Notes: a model not told the origin generated them from the sequence alone. Positions 49,799 through 58,289 are shown, numbered from the stretch's first letter. The stretch: 64,000 nt of DNA from Cellvibrionaceae bacterium (GCA_021151695.1 JAGKWU010000010.1:62001-126000); one strand, 5' to 3'. Numbers and translations: made by a program.

Positions 49799-51109
49799 AT
49801 GAATTTTGATAACCCCGCCTTGCTTGGCGACTATATTGACCTTTTGGTGGATGCGGTCTGTGTGGTCGATAAAGAGGGGCGGTTTCTTTATCTGGGTGGC
49901 GCAAGCGAGCGCATTTTCGGTTATGTGCCTGCTTTTATGCTGGGCCGCTACATGCTCGACTTTGTGCATCCGGATGACAGGGCGCGAACGCTCGGTGCAG
50001 TGGATCGCATTATGGGTGGAGAGCCCCAGCCGCATTTTGAAAATCGCTACGTGCGTGGCAATGGTGAAGTTGTCCATTTAATGTGGTCGGCGCGCTGGTC
50101 ACCCGAGGGGCAATATCGCGTGGCTGTGGCTCGCGATATTTCACTGCGCAAACGCGCCGAACTTAAGCAGGCTGCCGTCTACGCTATCTCTGAAGCTTCC
50201 CAGCTGGCTGATAATCTCCAGTCGTTATACGAGCGAATCCACCAGATAATCAGTGGGTTGTTGCCTGCCAGCAATTTTTCCATAGCGCTCTTTGATGAGG
50301 CGCGCGGTCAGGTCAGTTTTCCCTACCATGTGGATGATGCTATGCGTCAATCGCTGGAGCATTATTACGATTCTGCCAGCGCCTGTGCGCAAGTCATTCG
50401 CTGCGATCAAACTATGTTGCTGAATAGCACAGACACCCAGGTGGTAAATCACAGTTGGCTGGGGGTTCCGCTGCGTGGTCGAAAAAGTGTGATGGGCGCA
50501 TTGGTTGTACAAAACTACGATCCGCAAAAAAATTACACGGAGGCGGATAAAGAACTTCTCCAGTATGTATCGACGCAAATCGCCAATGCTATTGAGCGCA
50601 AGCAAATATTTTCGCACCTGCAGCATTTGGCACTTTATGATCCGTTGACCGACTTGCCTAACCGCGGCCTGTTCCACGATCGGATGTTGCAGGCGCTGGC
50701 GCGCGCAAGACGCAATCAGGAGCAGCTCGCGATTTTCTTTCTCGATCTGGATAAATTTAAAGAAGTGAATGATGTTTACGGACATGCCGAGGGTGACAAG
50801 CTGTTGATTGAAGTAGCGCGAAGGTTGGAGTCCTGCGTGCGCGAGAGCGACACCATTGCGCGCTTCGGCGGTGATGAATTTGTGCTGCTGCTGGAAAACC
50901 TGCGCGGCAAAGACGAAAGCCAGACCTTTGCCGCCAATGTACAACAGGCTATTGCGCAGCCTATTGATTTGGGGGCGGTGCGTGTGCAGATATTTGCCAG
51001 CGTAGGTGTCGCCCAGTTTCCCGCTGATGGCCAGGACGAAGAACAATTGCTCAAACATGCCGATGATGCCATGTACTTGAATAAAAAACGCAATCGCAGC
51101 CGGGCTTAA
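49799..51109 (+). CDS. PAS-GAF-GGDEF diguanylate cyclase
   Basis: A 436-residue soluble protein. PAS (about 10-122: IDLLVDAVCVVDKEGRFLYLGGASERIFGY), GAF (about 130-262: ISGLLPASNFSIALFDEARGQVSFPY, LGVPLRGRKSVMGALVVQNYDPQKNYTEAD) and GGDEF (about 270-436: DPLTDLPNRGLFHDRMLQALARARR, RFGGDEF with the I-site RESD) follow in order. The cyclase site is intact. Ligands of PAS and GAF are unknown. A single gene. Confidence 0.95.
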   Translation: MNFDNPALLGDYIDLLVDAVCVVDKEGRFLYLGGASERIFGYVPAFMLGRYMLDFVHPDDRARTLGAVDRIMGGEPQPHFENRYVRGNGEVVHLMWSARWSPEGQYRVAVARDISLRKRAELKQAAVYAISEASQLADNLQSLYERIHQIISGLLPASNFSIALFDEARGQVSFPYHVDDAMRQSLEHYYDSASACAQVIRCDQTMLLNSTDTQVVNHSWLGVPLRGRKSVMGALVVQNYDPQKNYTEADKELLQYVSTQIANAIERKQIFSHLQHLALYDPLTDLPNRGLFHDRMLQALARARRNQEQLAIFFLDLDKFKEVNDVYGHAEGDKLLIEVARRLESCVRESDTIARFGGDEFVLLLENLRGKDESQTFAANVQQAIAQPIDLGAVRVQIFASVGVAQFPADGQDEEQLLKHADDAMYLNKKRNRSRA

Positions 51110-51119
51110 GGTGCGGCTA

Positions 51120-51212
51120 TTAAATTTCCATTTGCTGTTTTAATTCTTTTGCCTGGCGCCGCGACACTTCTACTTCGGTACCATCCCGCAACTTAATGAG
51201 CAGGCCATCGTT
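51120..51212 (-). pseudogene. Remnant: C-terminus of a LytTR-family protein
   Basis: On the minus strand the last 30 codons of a LytTR DNA-binding domain are left (NDGLLIKLRDGTEVEVSRR, then QAKELKQQMEI and a TAA stop at 51120-51122). The pattern of a loop, DGTE and VSRR is typical of LytTR ends. There is no start or upstream part, so it is a gene fragment. It overlaps the 3' end of the truncated hydrolase in another frame, marking a deletion junction near 51213-51225. Confidence 0.7.
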
Positions 51213-51681
51213 GAGTCAGGGCTCGATACTGGCGATAGTAGGGCAAGGCATCCACAATCACCAGCTTTTCCACCAGCTCGGGCGCGTGCTGCGCAATCAT
51301 CAGGCTCAGAGTACCACCCATGCTGTGGCCCACCAACGTAACGTGTTTTAATTTCTGCGCGCGCAGGTAAGCCTCAATGCGGCTGCTCATGCTCGTCAGA
51401 AAATCATCTTGCGGATCAAGCCTTGGCGGCAAGCCCGCAAAACCGGGTAATTGCACCAAGTGACAGCGATGCTTGGCTGACAAGCTGGCACAGGTGTCGC
51501 TAAATACCTGCGCAGCGCTGTTCAAGCCCGGGATAAAAACAATCGCTGGCCCTTGGCCGCTCCGCGTAATTTCCAAACCTTGAAATTGCTCCGCATGGGA
51601 TTTGTTGGCAACCATTATTGCCACCATGATTCCAATAATAGTAGCTATCAAGCCGCCATTTTTTTTGCACAACATACTCAT
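51193..51681 (-). pseudogene. Truncated exported alpha/beta hydrolase
   Basis: A 162-codon frame with a signal-like anchor (LIATIIGIMVAIMVANKSHA), the oxyanion region IVFIPGLNSAAQVFSDTC and the nucleophile elbow LVGHSMGGTLSL. It ends after LPYYRQYRAL, where a cap domain, catalytic Asp and His (about 120 more residues) should follow. The last residues come from the LytTR remnant read in another frame. Without Asp and His the protein cannot act as a hydrolase. Called a deletion-made pseudogene. Confidence 0.75.
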
Positions 51682-51995
51682 CTCCCTAGCTCATTCAGTG
51701 AATTGAGCCTGTAGAGTAAGTCGCGCATACACCAGTTGTAGGAGAAATCGTGGGGGCGGCGCCAAGGGCGGGGGAGTGGCAAAATCGGCGGCTGAGCGGC
51801 GCCAGGTCATTCAATAAGTTTCAGTCAGAACCTTTATCGTGCGCAATGTAGGGCGCACCTATAAGCGAAGCGTGGTGCGCCGTATGGGTTGTTAGAGTGG
51901 GATGTTTAGGTAAGGTGAATTGGGCTTTTTGCAGGTTGAGAGATTTTTCTCTCACTGATTTTTACCTCGGTCGTTTGTATGCCCTTTTTAGTTAC
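51682..51995. other. Intergenic region with a REP-like hairpin
   Basis: No gene is seen. A small palindromic repeat stands at 51841-51886 and the rest has no clear signal. Confidence 0.5.
51841..51886. repeat. REP-like palindromic element
   Basis: GGCGCACC (51852-51859) and GGTGCGCC (51874-51881) form an 8-bp stem with a 14-nt loop (TATAAGCGAAGCGT). It resembles the short extragenic repeats common in gammaproteobacteria. Confidence 0.55.
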
Positions 51996-52568
51996 TCATT
52001 TTGTTTCAGTATGAGAATGATAATTCTGCTGATCTGGGCCCCAGTCAAAGTAAATTCCAGTGTTAGGTGTGCTTAGCAGCGATGCCTGATATTCGGTAAT
52101 TTGTAGATTAATTGATGTTAATTCAATTGAGCTTTGCGAGTTAACCAAAGTGGCAAAAACAACTAGCTTGTATGAGCCTGCCCTAAATTGAAAATTTGCT
52201 CCGTCAGCAGGAAGTAAAAAATGATGATTAAAGGCAATGCCCTCTTGAGGAACAAATAAGCCGCTACCTCGCATTAAATTACCATTTTCCCCGTAAACCC
52301 AAATATTAAAATTTTGTTTTGTTTCATTACGACCTAATGAAATATGCATGCTTTCAATAACTTGACCTCTTTTTGCAGAACTATAAAGAAGCGTTCGCAA
52401 ATAAATTTTGTTTTTTTCTTGGTCGTATTTTGATCCGTCAGGACCAAAAAAAATAACGGTAGGTTGAGTCATTAGAAGTTGGCCTTTACGAAAGAAAGTA
52501 AGCCATGCAGTAATGCCAGAGATTGTTAAGGCAAGAATAGAAATTGCCAAGCTTAACCATGGAACCAT
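51996..52568 (-). CDS. Membrane-anchored protein, unknown function
   Basis: A 190-residue protein with one N-terminal membrane segment (WLSLAISILALTISGITAWLTFF) and a beta-rich soluble part (PTVIFFGPDGSKYDQEKNKIYLRTLLYSSAKRGQVIESMHISL; SYKLVVFATLVNSQSSIELTSINLQI). I do not recognise the family. Low-GC codon use, like the next two genes, sets this block apart from the flanking sequence. All three read leftward and are separated by short gaps, so they may be one transferred unit; a membrane effector role in a defence locus is possible but not shown. Confidence 0.6.
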   Translation of the reverse strand: MVPWLSLAISILALTISGITAWLTFFRKGQLLMTQPTVIFFGPDGSKYDQEKNKIYLRTLLYSSAKRGQVIESMHISLGRNETKQNFNIWVYGENGNLMRGSGLFVPQEGIAFNHHFLLPADGANFQFRAGSYKLVVFATLVNSQSSIELTSINLQITEYQASLLSTPNTGIYFDWGPDQQNYHSHTETK

Positions 52569-52622
52569 GTTACTTCCTCATTTTTGGCTAGCGCACGAAG
52601 TGCGCGATGCTTGAGTGACTTG

Positions 52623-53453
52623 TTATGCTTTTTTACGCTCAAGATTATCTAAAAGTAATTCTGAAATTACACCAACTAGTTCAATTGCTGCTTTGACCTC
52701 AGATTGATTTAATTCAGGTACCCAGGGACGACCATGGCCTGAGCCTTGCTTATTTCTCAAATTATTTATTGCACACGCAGTTTCATAAAGCGATCGTTCC
52801 ATTCGACAACGCTGGTGCTCGCCAGCAGCAACGGGGGTTTCAGGTGTGGCCATTCCTAAAGCCACAAATGCTTGACCCAATAAGCTTGGAAAATTGGCCG
52901 TCGAGGGATAACTACCCCAAAGCTCCTGAATTACGTGAGCTGCAACAGCCTCCATTAGGTCTTTGCTTGTTCCCACTACAAGAGCCGCGTCTTCAATGCC
53001 TTTTTTTGCCCTATTCACATAGCCACGAAGTGCCTGAGTCAGATTGCGACCAGATAGACTAGTTAGAGTTACTGGTAATATAGAACCGTCTTCACTAAGA
53101 AAGTACCCTTCAGGCTTTAGCGCATCAGATAAGTTTTTTATAGCCTCTGCACTCACATAATTACTTGAGGTACTTCTAAAGCCGCCACAACTTTTAACGG
53201 AGGAAATTATGCCTGAAACAAAAAGCTCAGCTTTTGTGATGTCATTTTCTATGGCCCAATTTAATACACCTCTTATACGTTTTGATTTTCCGACAGGTGC
53301 TCCGTCCTTATTTGGATCGGCATCTTTTAGGCCTACGCGAGTGATTTGAAATTCGATATCTGAATGGCTTGGATCTCTGCGTTCCTTTTGAGCATCATCA
53401 ACTAAGCGAGCGACGGCATATATTATTGCGTCATTTACTGGAATTTTTTCCAT
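52623..53453 (-). CDS. Abortive-infection family protein (Abi_C / HEPN-like)
   Basis: A 276-residue soluble protein. The C-terminal 100 residues carry the Abi_C pattern: ACAINNLRNKQGSGHGRPWVPELNQSEVKAAIELVGVISELLLDNLE. RNKQGSGH has the Rx6H spacing of HEPN nucleases, so it may cut RNA. The N-terminal half (VNDAIIYAVARLVDDAQKERRDPSHSDIEFQITRVGLKDADPN) is unassigned. Start at ATG 53453, with GAGGG 6 nt upstream; a frame from 53513 would overlap the zinc-ribbon gene by 25 bp. The pair is a candidate anti-phage system. Confidence 0.72.
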   Translation of the reverse strand: MEKIPVNDAIIYAVARLVDDAQKERRDPSHSDIEFQITRVGLKDADPNKDGAPVGKSKRIRGVLNWAIENDITKAELFVSGIISSVKSCGGFRSTSSNYVSAEAIKNLSDALKPEGYFLSEDGSILPVTLTSLSGRNLTQALRGYVNRAKKGIEDAALVVGTSKDLMEAVAAHVIQELWGSYPSTANFPSLLGQAFVALGMATPETPVAAGEHQRCRMERSLYETACAINNLRNKQGSGHGRPWVPELNQSEVKAAIELVGVISELLLDNLERKKA

Positions 53454-53488
53454 TCTTTCCCTCTTACTATCTTTTTGGTCGGTTGGTC

Positions 53489-54283
53489 TTACCCATCTGT
53501 ACTGTATGCCCAATGTCTTTCTTCAATTTTGTGAACTCTTTTACAATTCTCACACTCAAAAGTATAGCCGATTTTTAGAAATCTATTTTCAACCGAAATT
53601 AGGTCATTACAACCGATGCACTTAAATTGTGTAATTTTCAGTTCAAAAATTGCATTTTTGTCACCATTGATCAAACTGGCATAATATTCAGCATTGCAAT
53701 TTTGGTTTTGACAAATTATATGCCCAGATTTTTCAATAGTATGTTTTCCATATACAACCAGCTCTGAACAATTCTTACAGTTGAATTCATAAGTGATACC
53801 AAACCAAGCACTACGGATTGGAGAGTTAATCACATTTTCAATATCGGAAACGATGATATTTAGGTAATTTTTTAATTCAGTATTTGAGTTTTTATAATTA
53901 TGTTCGGGTTCATGCTGGTAATGTAATAATCCACCAATTTTATTGTAATGTTTTCTAAGCCATTTTAAGTTAAAGGTATTATGAACACCTATAACTTTCA
54001 TGTTTTTACTTGGAACTCCATACGCTTCCTCTTTGCCAACTAACAAAGTAAAGCTTTTATCTGCATTTGGCTCGTGTTCTAAGAGTGCTTTAACCGCCTG
54101 CGGTGGCTGCCATTTTTTTAATACGGCTGGTGGTATTCTGCATGCAGAATGCTTAAGTTTTTCATACGTAATTGCTTCCATGCAGAATCTTAGTTCTAAT
54201 GCAGCATAACGAAGATTGCTTTGTCCGCCCAATTGAATCAGCTTTTTAGCGTTTTCAAGATATGTATACTTGTTATTTTCCAT
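53489..54283 (-). CDS. Protein with helical N-terminus and tandem zinc ribbons
   Basis: A 264-residue protein. The N-terminal 140 residues are helical (LENAKKLIQLGGQSNLRYAALELRFCMEAITYEKLK), a style seen in HEPN-like and other defence proteins. The C-terminal half has two CxxC pairs forming zinc ribbons: CKNC with CQNQNC, and CIGC with CENC. Zinc ribbons suggest nucleic acid or protein binding. No known family by eye. 35 bp upstream of the Abi_C gene on the same strand, so the two are likely co-transcribed. AT-rich codon use suggests transfer. Confidence 0.65.
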   Translation of the reverse strand: MENNKYTYLENAKKLIQLGGQSNLRYAALELRFCMEAITYEKLKHSACRIPPAVLKKWQPPQAVKALLEHEPNADKSFTLLVGKEEAYGVPSKNMKVIGVHNTFNLKWLRKHYNKIGGLLHYQHEPEHNYKNSNTELKNYLNIIVSDIENVINSPIRSAWFGITYEFNCKNCSELVVYGKHTIEKSGHIICQNQNCNAEYYASLINGDKNAIFELKITQFKCIGCNDLISVENRFLKIGYTFECENCKRVHKIEERHWAYSTDG

Positions 54284-54563
54284 TAGTGCCTTAAGCTAAC
54301 ATTTGTATACCGCGCATGTGCAGTATCACTCTTAATTTTGAAAGTTAAAAACAATTTCTGAGCAATTGTTTCCAAAAAGATGGAGGCTAAAATTTTGTAT
54401 TTTGCGTAAAACAAAACGAGCACGCTTGTTATCCCTCCCTGCGGGTGCGCGTTATCATTCCTTTCGATGTTTTAAGTTGCTGAATATATAAGCTTTTGAA
54501 CGGGCGTGGTAGGGGGATTTGAACATGGTGTAAGGCGCTGTTATTTATGATCCGCACAGAAAC

Positions 54564-54603
54564 ATGTTGGGCATTGCTGCCTACGCGGCGCGGCACAACC
54601 TAC
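54564..54603. repeat. GTAGGTTG-family repeat, partial copy C
   Basis: ATGTTGGGCATTGCTGCC, then GCGCGGCACAACCTAC, resembles the right arm of the full copies (TGTTGGGGTGCG ... CGCCAACCTAC) with several changes. It is 40 bp long; the left arm is absent. Confidence 0.5.
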
Positions 54604-54620
54604 ATCACGGCAAAATAATT

Positions 54621-54642
54621 AGGGAGGCCTTTCGGCCGCCCT
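54621..54642 (-). terminator. Terminator hairpin after the small ORF
   Basis: AGGGAGGCC and GGCCGCCCT pair (one mismatch) around TTTC. On the minus strand it follows the stop of the 66-residue ORF and is followed by an AT-rich tract. Confidence 0.6.
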
Positions 54643-54648
54643 GTTTTC

Positions 54649-54849
54649 CTACTTCATATTCTTATCGCAAAAATCCTGCACTCGGTACATCAAATCAGCA
54701 AGACCGTACAAGGCTCGTTGGGGTAAATCTACATCGTGGTGAATGTTGTGTAGCAGGCAGCTGACCAAATGGATTTCGTCGCGCATTTGGTGGAGGGTGA
54801 TGTTGCAGGTTGATTTGGTGCCGTGCACCAAGGGGGTAATATTATCCAT
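54649..54849 (-). CDS. Small protein, unknown (66 residues)
   Basis: MDNITPLVHGTKSTCNITLHQ starts a 66-residue frame that ends DLMYRVQDFCDKNMK; the centre is His/Leu rich (EIHLVSCLLHNIHHDVDLPQ). The frame is open much further upstream (to 55080), but that part crosses a structured GC-rich leader and does not look like protein. Small proteins with a similar leader (a GCCACC/UUCG hairpin followed by CCGGT-type repeats) are, as I recall, common in Pseudomonas accessory regions (DUF3077 or ash-type loci). I am not sure of the family. A terminator follows. Confidence 0.45.
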   Translation of the reverse strand: MDNITPLVHGTKSTCNITLHQMRDEIHLVSCLLHNIHHDVDLPQRALYGLADLMYRVQDFCDKNMK

Positions 54850-54904
54850 AATGTAGCTCTCACAACAGTGTTTAAGAACGCCGCCATGAGGTTGCAATTC
54901 ATGG

Positions 54905-55080
54905 GGGCGACTGGACAGGGTTGCAACCACCGGCACACTGTTAACACCGGCCCACCCGAAGGTGGCCCCACCCAGCCGCCATAACAACAGGCAAAGCTGT
55001 GCGAGGACACGACTTGCGAAATTTCGCAATGTGCCAACAGTGTCAACGGGGGTTGCAATCCCGACCTTGGGTTTTACCAA
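54905..55080 (-). other. Structured leader with UUCG hairpin
   Basis: On the minus strand GGCCACC-TTCG-GGTGGGCC (plus 54949-54967) is a stem with the very stable UUCG loop. It is followed by two CCGGT copies and preceded by the perfect 16-bp palindrome TTGCGAAATTTCGCAA (plus 55014-55029). It ends close to the small ORF start. RNA-level regulation is inferred. Confidence 0.5.
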
Positions 55081-55150
55081 GGCGGCGTCAGGGTAGAGGA
55101 TGGGGTTGGGACTGTCAACGCAGGGGATATGTGATGAAAAATCGCCGTTG

Positions 55151-55281
55151 GTAGGTTGGCGGTAAAGCCTGCGAAAGCAGGCTGCACCCCAACGATTCTA
55201 ATTTTACATTCGCAATTAACATAGAATACGCATGTTGGGGTGCGGCTCACGCCTTAGCCTGCGCGGCCCGCGCCAACCTAC
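55151..55281. repeat. GTAGGTTG interspersed repeat, copy B
   Basis: A 131-bp element that begins GTAGGTTGGCGGTAAAGCC and ends GCGCCAACCTAC, with inner CACCCCAAC and GTTGGGGTGCG and the hairpin GCCTGCGAAAGCAGGC. Same family as 20321-20483, 32 bp shorter and changed in the centre. Confidence 0.8.
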
Positions 55282-55285
55282 CTAA

Positions 55286-56857
55286 TCACGCCGCCTTACA
55301 AACTTGGTTGCGTCCACCAGATTTTGCACGATACAACTGCACATCGGCGAGCTGCACTACCTGATCGATAGTTTCTTCGCGCTGCAATTGCGCAACACCA
55401 ATGCTCATGGTGACTTTGAGTTGCGGGTCTATATCCGACCAATCTTCGCTGGCGATTTGCGTGCGTAATTTGTCGCACAGCTGGTGCGCTTGTTCGAGTG
55501 AGGTATCCACAAAGGCAATCACAAATTCTTCGCCGCCGTAGCGCGCAACCAGATCGCCTGTGCGTGTGTGTTTGCGCAGCAGTTCACCCACGCGGCGCAG
55601 CACGCTGTCGCCCACGGCGTGGGAGAATTTATCGTTGATTTGCTTGAAGTGATCTATATCGCCCATCATCACGGTGAGCGGGCGCTCCTGTTGTTGTGCA
55701 CGCCTGAACAGGCGGCAGGCCTGCTCATCAAAATGGCGGCGGTTGTGCAAGCGTGTGAGTGAATCGCGCAGCGCAAGGTCGCGCAATATTTCCGCTTGCT
55801 CGGCAATTTTTTCGTGGCTTTCGCGCAGCTCCGCGTGGCTCGCACGTAGCTCGTCGTGACTGCGCGCCAGCTCTTCGCTCATGTGATTGAACGCCTGCGC
55901 TAACTGGCCAACTTCGTCTTTGGAGGTGATCTCAATTTGCCGGCCCAACTCACCCTGCTGCAGATGGCGAATGGCCTGGGTGAGTTTTTGTAAATTCGAT
56001 GAAAGATAATTTCCCAGTAACAGGCCTAATCCCAGCGCTAACAATGCAGCGGCACCCAGGCCAATCATCAATGATTCGCGCATGGCGCTGATGTAACCCA
56101 AATCCAAATCCGAAAAATTCACGCCGGCTTTCGGCAACAGCCAGGCTCTTACCTCGCCATTCACTTCAATCGGAATAGCACTTTTGCGATCGGCATCGCT
56201 CACGGTGTCGCCCACTTTGTAGGGCGCTATGGCCATCAAGGTTTTGCCGTTGGTATCGAACAGCGTAAAGCGGAAAGGCGCGCGTACCATGCCGTAGGGA
56301 ATTTCTACCGGGCCGTTGCGAGTCTGGACTGTGGCACCCGGTCTGTCCGTGCGAGGCCCTCGATCATCGCGAGGGGGGCGATCAACTTCTTCATCCGTTT
56401 CTGGTGGTTGTCCTTGTGGGTCATGTGGTGGTCTTTGTTGGTCTGGTCTTTGTGAATCATGTGGCGGGCGTTCGCGGCGGTTATCTCGTGGTGGGCGCTG
56501 GTCGGGATGATCATTGGAAACGGCGTTGCGATCGACGCTGATTTCGGGTTCGCCCGCTGCCGGAGCTGGTCCAGCATCCGGTCCATTGTTGAGCAGGCCG
56601 GTAGACACCGGGCGACCTTGCCGATCGCGGCGATGTTCGGCAAAGCTGCGAAAATCTTCATGGGCAACCGCATTCTCCCAGCTGCCCCACTTGCCGATAT
56701 AGCCTGCTACATCTGCACGAAAATTTCGCGTCGACGCCTGGGCAAATTCATCGCTGAATTTGCTCATCAACCGTTGGTTGGCAATCACGCCCACCACACC
56801 CAGGGCGAGCAGGCTGGTAACAAGCATGGACAAGGTAATTCGTGTGCGTAATTTCAT
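55286..56857 (-). CDS. HAMP-GGDEF membrane diguanylate cyclase with Pro/Arg/Asp-rich insert
   Basis: A 523-residue sensor. TM1 (ITLSMLVTSLLALGVVGVIA) and TM2 (LMIGLGAAALLALGLGLLLGNYL) enclose a periplasmic part with a striking low-complexity insert (about residues 105-190) of Pro, Arg, Asp, Gln and Glu. Then a HAMP domain (NLQKLTQAIRHLQQGELGRQIEITSKDEVGQLAQAFN), a coiled coil and the GGDEF domain (ARYGGEEF with the I-site RTGD). ATG at 56857 chosen; an ATG at 56893 adds twelve residues. Repeat copy B ends five bases after the stop codon. Confidence 0.93.
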   Translation of the reverse strand: MKLRTRITLSMLVTSLLALGVVGVIANQRLMSKFSDEFAQASTRNFRADVAGYIGKWGSWENAVAHEDFRSFAEHRRDRQGRPVSTGLLNNGPDAGPAPAAGEPEISVDRNAVSNDHPDQRPPRDNRRERPPHDSQRPDQQRPPHDPQGQPPETDEEVDRPPRDDRGPRTDRPGATVQTRNGPVEIPYGMVRAPFRFTLFDTNGKTLMAIAPYKVGDTVSDADRKSAIPIEVNGEVRAWLLPKAGVNFSDLDLGYISAMRESLMIGLGAAALLALGLGLLLGNYLSSNLQKLTQAIRHLQQGELGRQIEITSKDEVGQLAQAFNHMSEELARSHDELRASHAELRESHEKIAEQAEILRDLALRDSLTRLHNRRHFDEQACRLFRRAQQQERPLTVMMGDIDHFKQINDKFSHAVGDSVLRRVGELLRKHTRTGDLVARYGGEEFVIAFVDTSLEQAHQLCDKLRTQIASEDWSDIDPQLKVTMSIGVAQLQREETIDQVVQLADVQLYRAKSGGRNQVCKAA

Positions 56858-56984
56858 AGGCAGGCTTTTTTGGGCTTTACAGATCAAGCGCAAATTATAG
56901 ACAGAGGTGTCATAGGCGAGCTAGCGCGGAATACGCCGGTGCGTGCAGTAACAATATCAATCCATAAAGTTTGGTGATTTCGTT

Positions 56985-57806
56985 TTACTGGCGCTGCAGC
57001 TCAATCTCTCGCAGCAACCGTGGCCACTGCCGCTGCCAACAGCAGTTGTGGTCGTTGTCGGGGATGATGCGATAGCGCAAGCCCAAGCGCGCGAGAAAGT
57101 CCTGGCCCAGCGCCGGCGGGATATTGTCATCGCGCCCGCCAGCAAAATGCAGCTGCAATAGTGGTTGGGCGCGGTTGATGGTATCCGCTGGGTTGAGGGA
57201 GTGGTTCATCGGGCTGTAGTGGTGATATTGCGTCCAGGCTTGCGTATCCATGTTCGCGGCGATGGTCACCAGTTGAGTGACCTCCGGCATGCGCGCGGCC
57301 ATCAGCAATGCGAGTGTGCCGCCACCGCTGTGGCCGATTAAGGTGATACTCGTTGGATGCAGCTTGGCAAGTTGCTGGCGCAGGGCGCTCACCATGCTTG
57401 CGACAACCTCTTCGCTGTAGCGAGCATCGGTCCAATAGTGGCGGTTGCATTGGGGATCGGCGAGGGCGGGATAGCTGCGCACAAAATAGCAGGGGCGCCC
57501 GAGGTAAAGGCTTGGGTTACTGTCTTGCAGCATCATCGCCAACATCATGGGATAAGAAGGGCTGGGATCGTTGGCGATTTGGAAGCGGCGATAAAAAGGA
57601 ATGCCGTCGCCTTCGATATACACATGGAGTTGACTGGCAGAAGTTGCCTGCGCGCGGCTGATAAGAAGGTGTTTGAACTGCGCTTGCACTGCACTGGCAT
57701 CGCCATAGTGGCCAGGTGCAATGGGTGTGGGAAGGCTTTGGCAGGCGCTTACTAGCAAGGCCAGTAGCGAAAGGGTTAAGCGGCGAATCACTCGTCGATT
57801 TCGCAT
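56985..57806 (-). CDS. Lipoprotein alpha/beta hydrolase
   Basis: A 273-residue protein with a lipobox (LALLVSACQSL, Cys about 22), so likely attached to a membrane. Alpha/beta-hydrolase features: LHVYIEGDGIPFYRR, nucleophile elbow LIGHSGGGTLALLMAARM, Asp in AGGRDDNIPP and His near DNDHNCCW. Substrate unknown; esterase or lipase likely. Its start overlaps the PilZ gene end by 19 bp, so they are likely co-transcribed. Confidence 0.82.
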   Translation of the reverse strand: MRNRRVIRRLTLSLLALLVSACQSLPTPIAPGHYGDASAVQAQFKHLLISRAQATSASQLHVYIEGDGIPFYRRFQIANDPSPSYPMMLAMMLQDSNPSLYLGRPCYFVRSYPALADPQCNRHYWTDARYSEEVVASMVSALRQQLAKLHPTSITLIGHSGGGTLALLMAARMPEVTQLVTIAANMDTQAWTQYHHYSPMNHSLNPADTINRAQPLLQLHFAGGRDDNIPPALGQDFLARLGLRYRIIPDNDHNCCWQRQWPRLLREIELQRQ

Positions 57807-58138
57807 TGCGTGGCGATAAATTCTTTCCAGGCTTGTATGTCGGTATCTTCCGATTCAAATAGCGCGAGTCCTACCAAATACTCGCCGGCGTTTTGCCAGG
57901 GGCTGCACCATTTCACTTCGGTCACTAATACAAAACGCGCGTCAGCGGTGTTTACGCAGCTGCGCAATATACTGCCTTCAGGCAATGCCTGGTCGGTGAT
58001 CACGCGCAAGCCATTAGCGGAGATGTCCAGGCTTTGGCTGGCGACTAAAATATCTTCCTCCCGTGCGTCGCCCAGTTCGATAAAAACTGTCAGCGTCCGG
58101 GTGAGGCGGTATTCCTGGCGTTGTTCGTCGTTATTCAT
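57788..58138 (-). CDS. PilZ domain protein (c-di-GMP receptor)
   Basis: A 116-residue single-domain protein. The N-terminal RxxxR-type motif is in RQEYRLTRTLTV and the second motif is SLDISANGLRV (D/NxSxxG), the two parts that clamp c-di-GMP. Overlaps the following hydrolase gene by 19 bp. It is a likely reader of the signal made by the several GGDEF proteins nearby. Confidence 0.9.
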   Translation of the reverse strand: MNNDEQRQEYRLTRTLTVFIELGDAREEDILVASQSLDISANGLRVITDQALPEGSILRSCVNTADARFVLVTEVKWCSPWQNAGEYLVGLALFESEDTDIQAWKEFIATQCEIDE

Positions 58139-58289
58139 AGATGCCTCGGAAAAAGAGCGACTGAAAAGTTGCAGCAGTTGCCGCGGGTAAAAATTTTCAG
58201 CAATTTCCTGTTGGTCGTCGGTTAGGAATTTTTATATCGATCACATCTTTTTAGCTCAGGTTTGCTCGCTTGCCAGTTAAATTGTGTTT

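Larger units (their letters stand above)
54284..54648. other. AT-rich gap with partial repeat and terminator
   Basis: No gene is supported. It contains the partial GTAGGTTG-family copy (54564-54603) and a terminator hairpin for the small ORF (54621-54642). The left half is AT rich and probably carries the promoter of the leftward zinc-ribbon gene. Confidence 0.5.
54850..55285. other. Gap with structured leader and full repeat
   Basis: The left part (54905-55080) is a GC-rich leader with hairpins for the small ORF. The right part is the full repeat copy B (55151-55281). No gene is supported. Confidence 0.5.
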
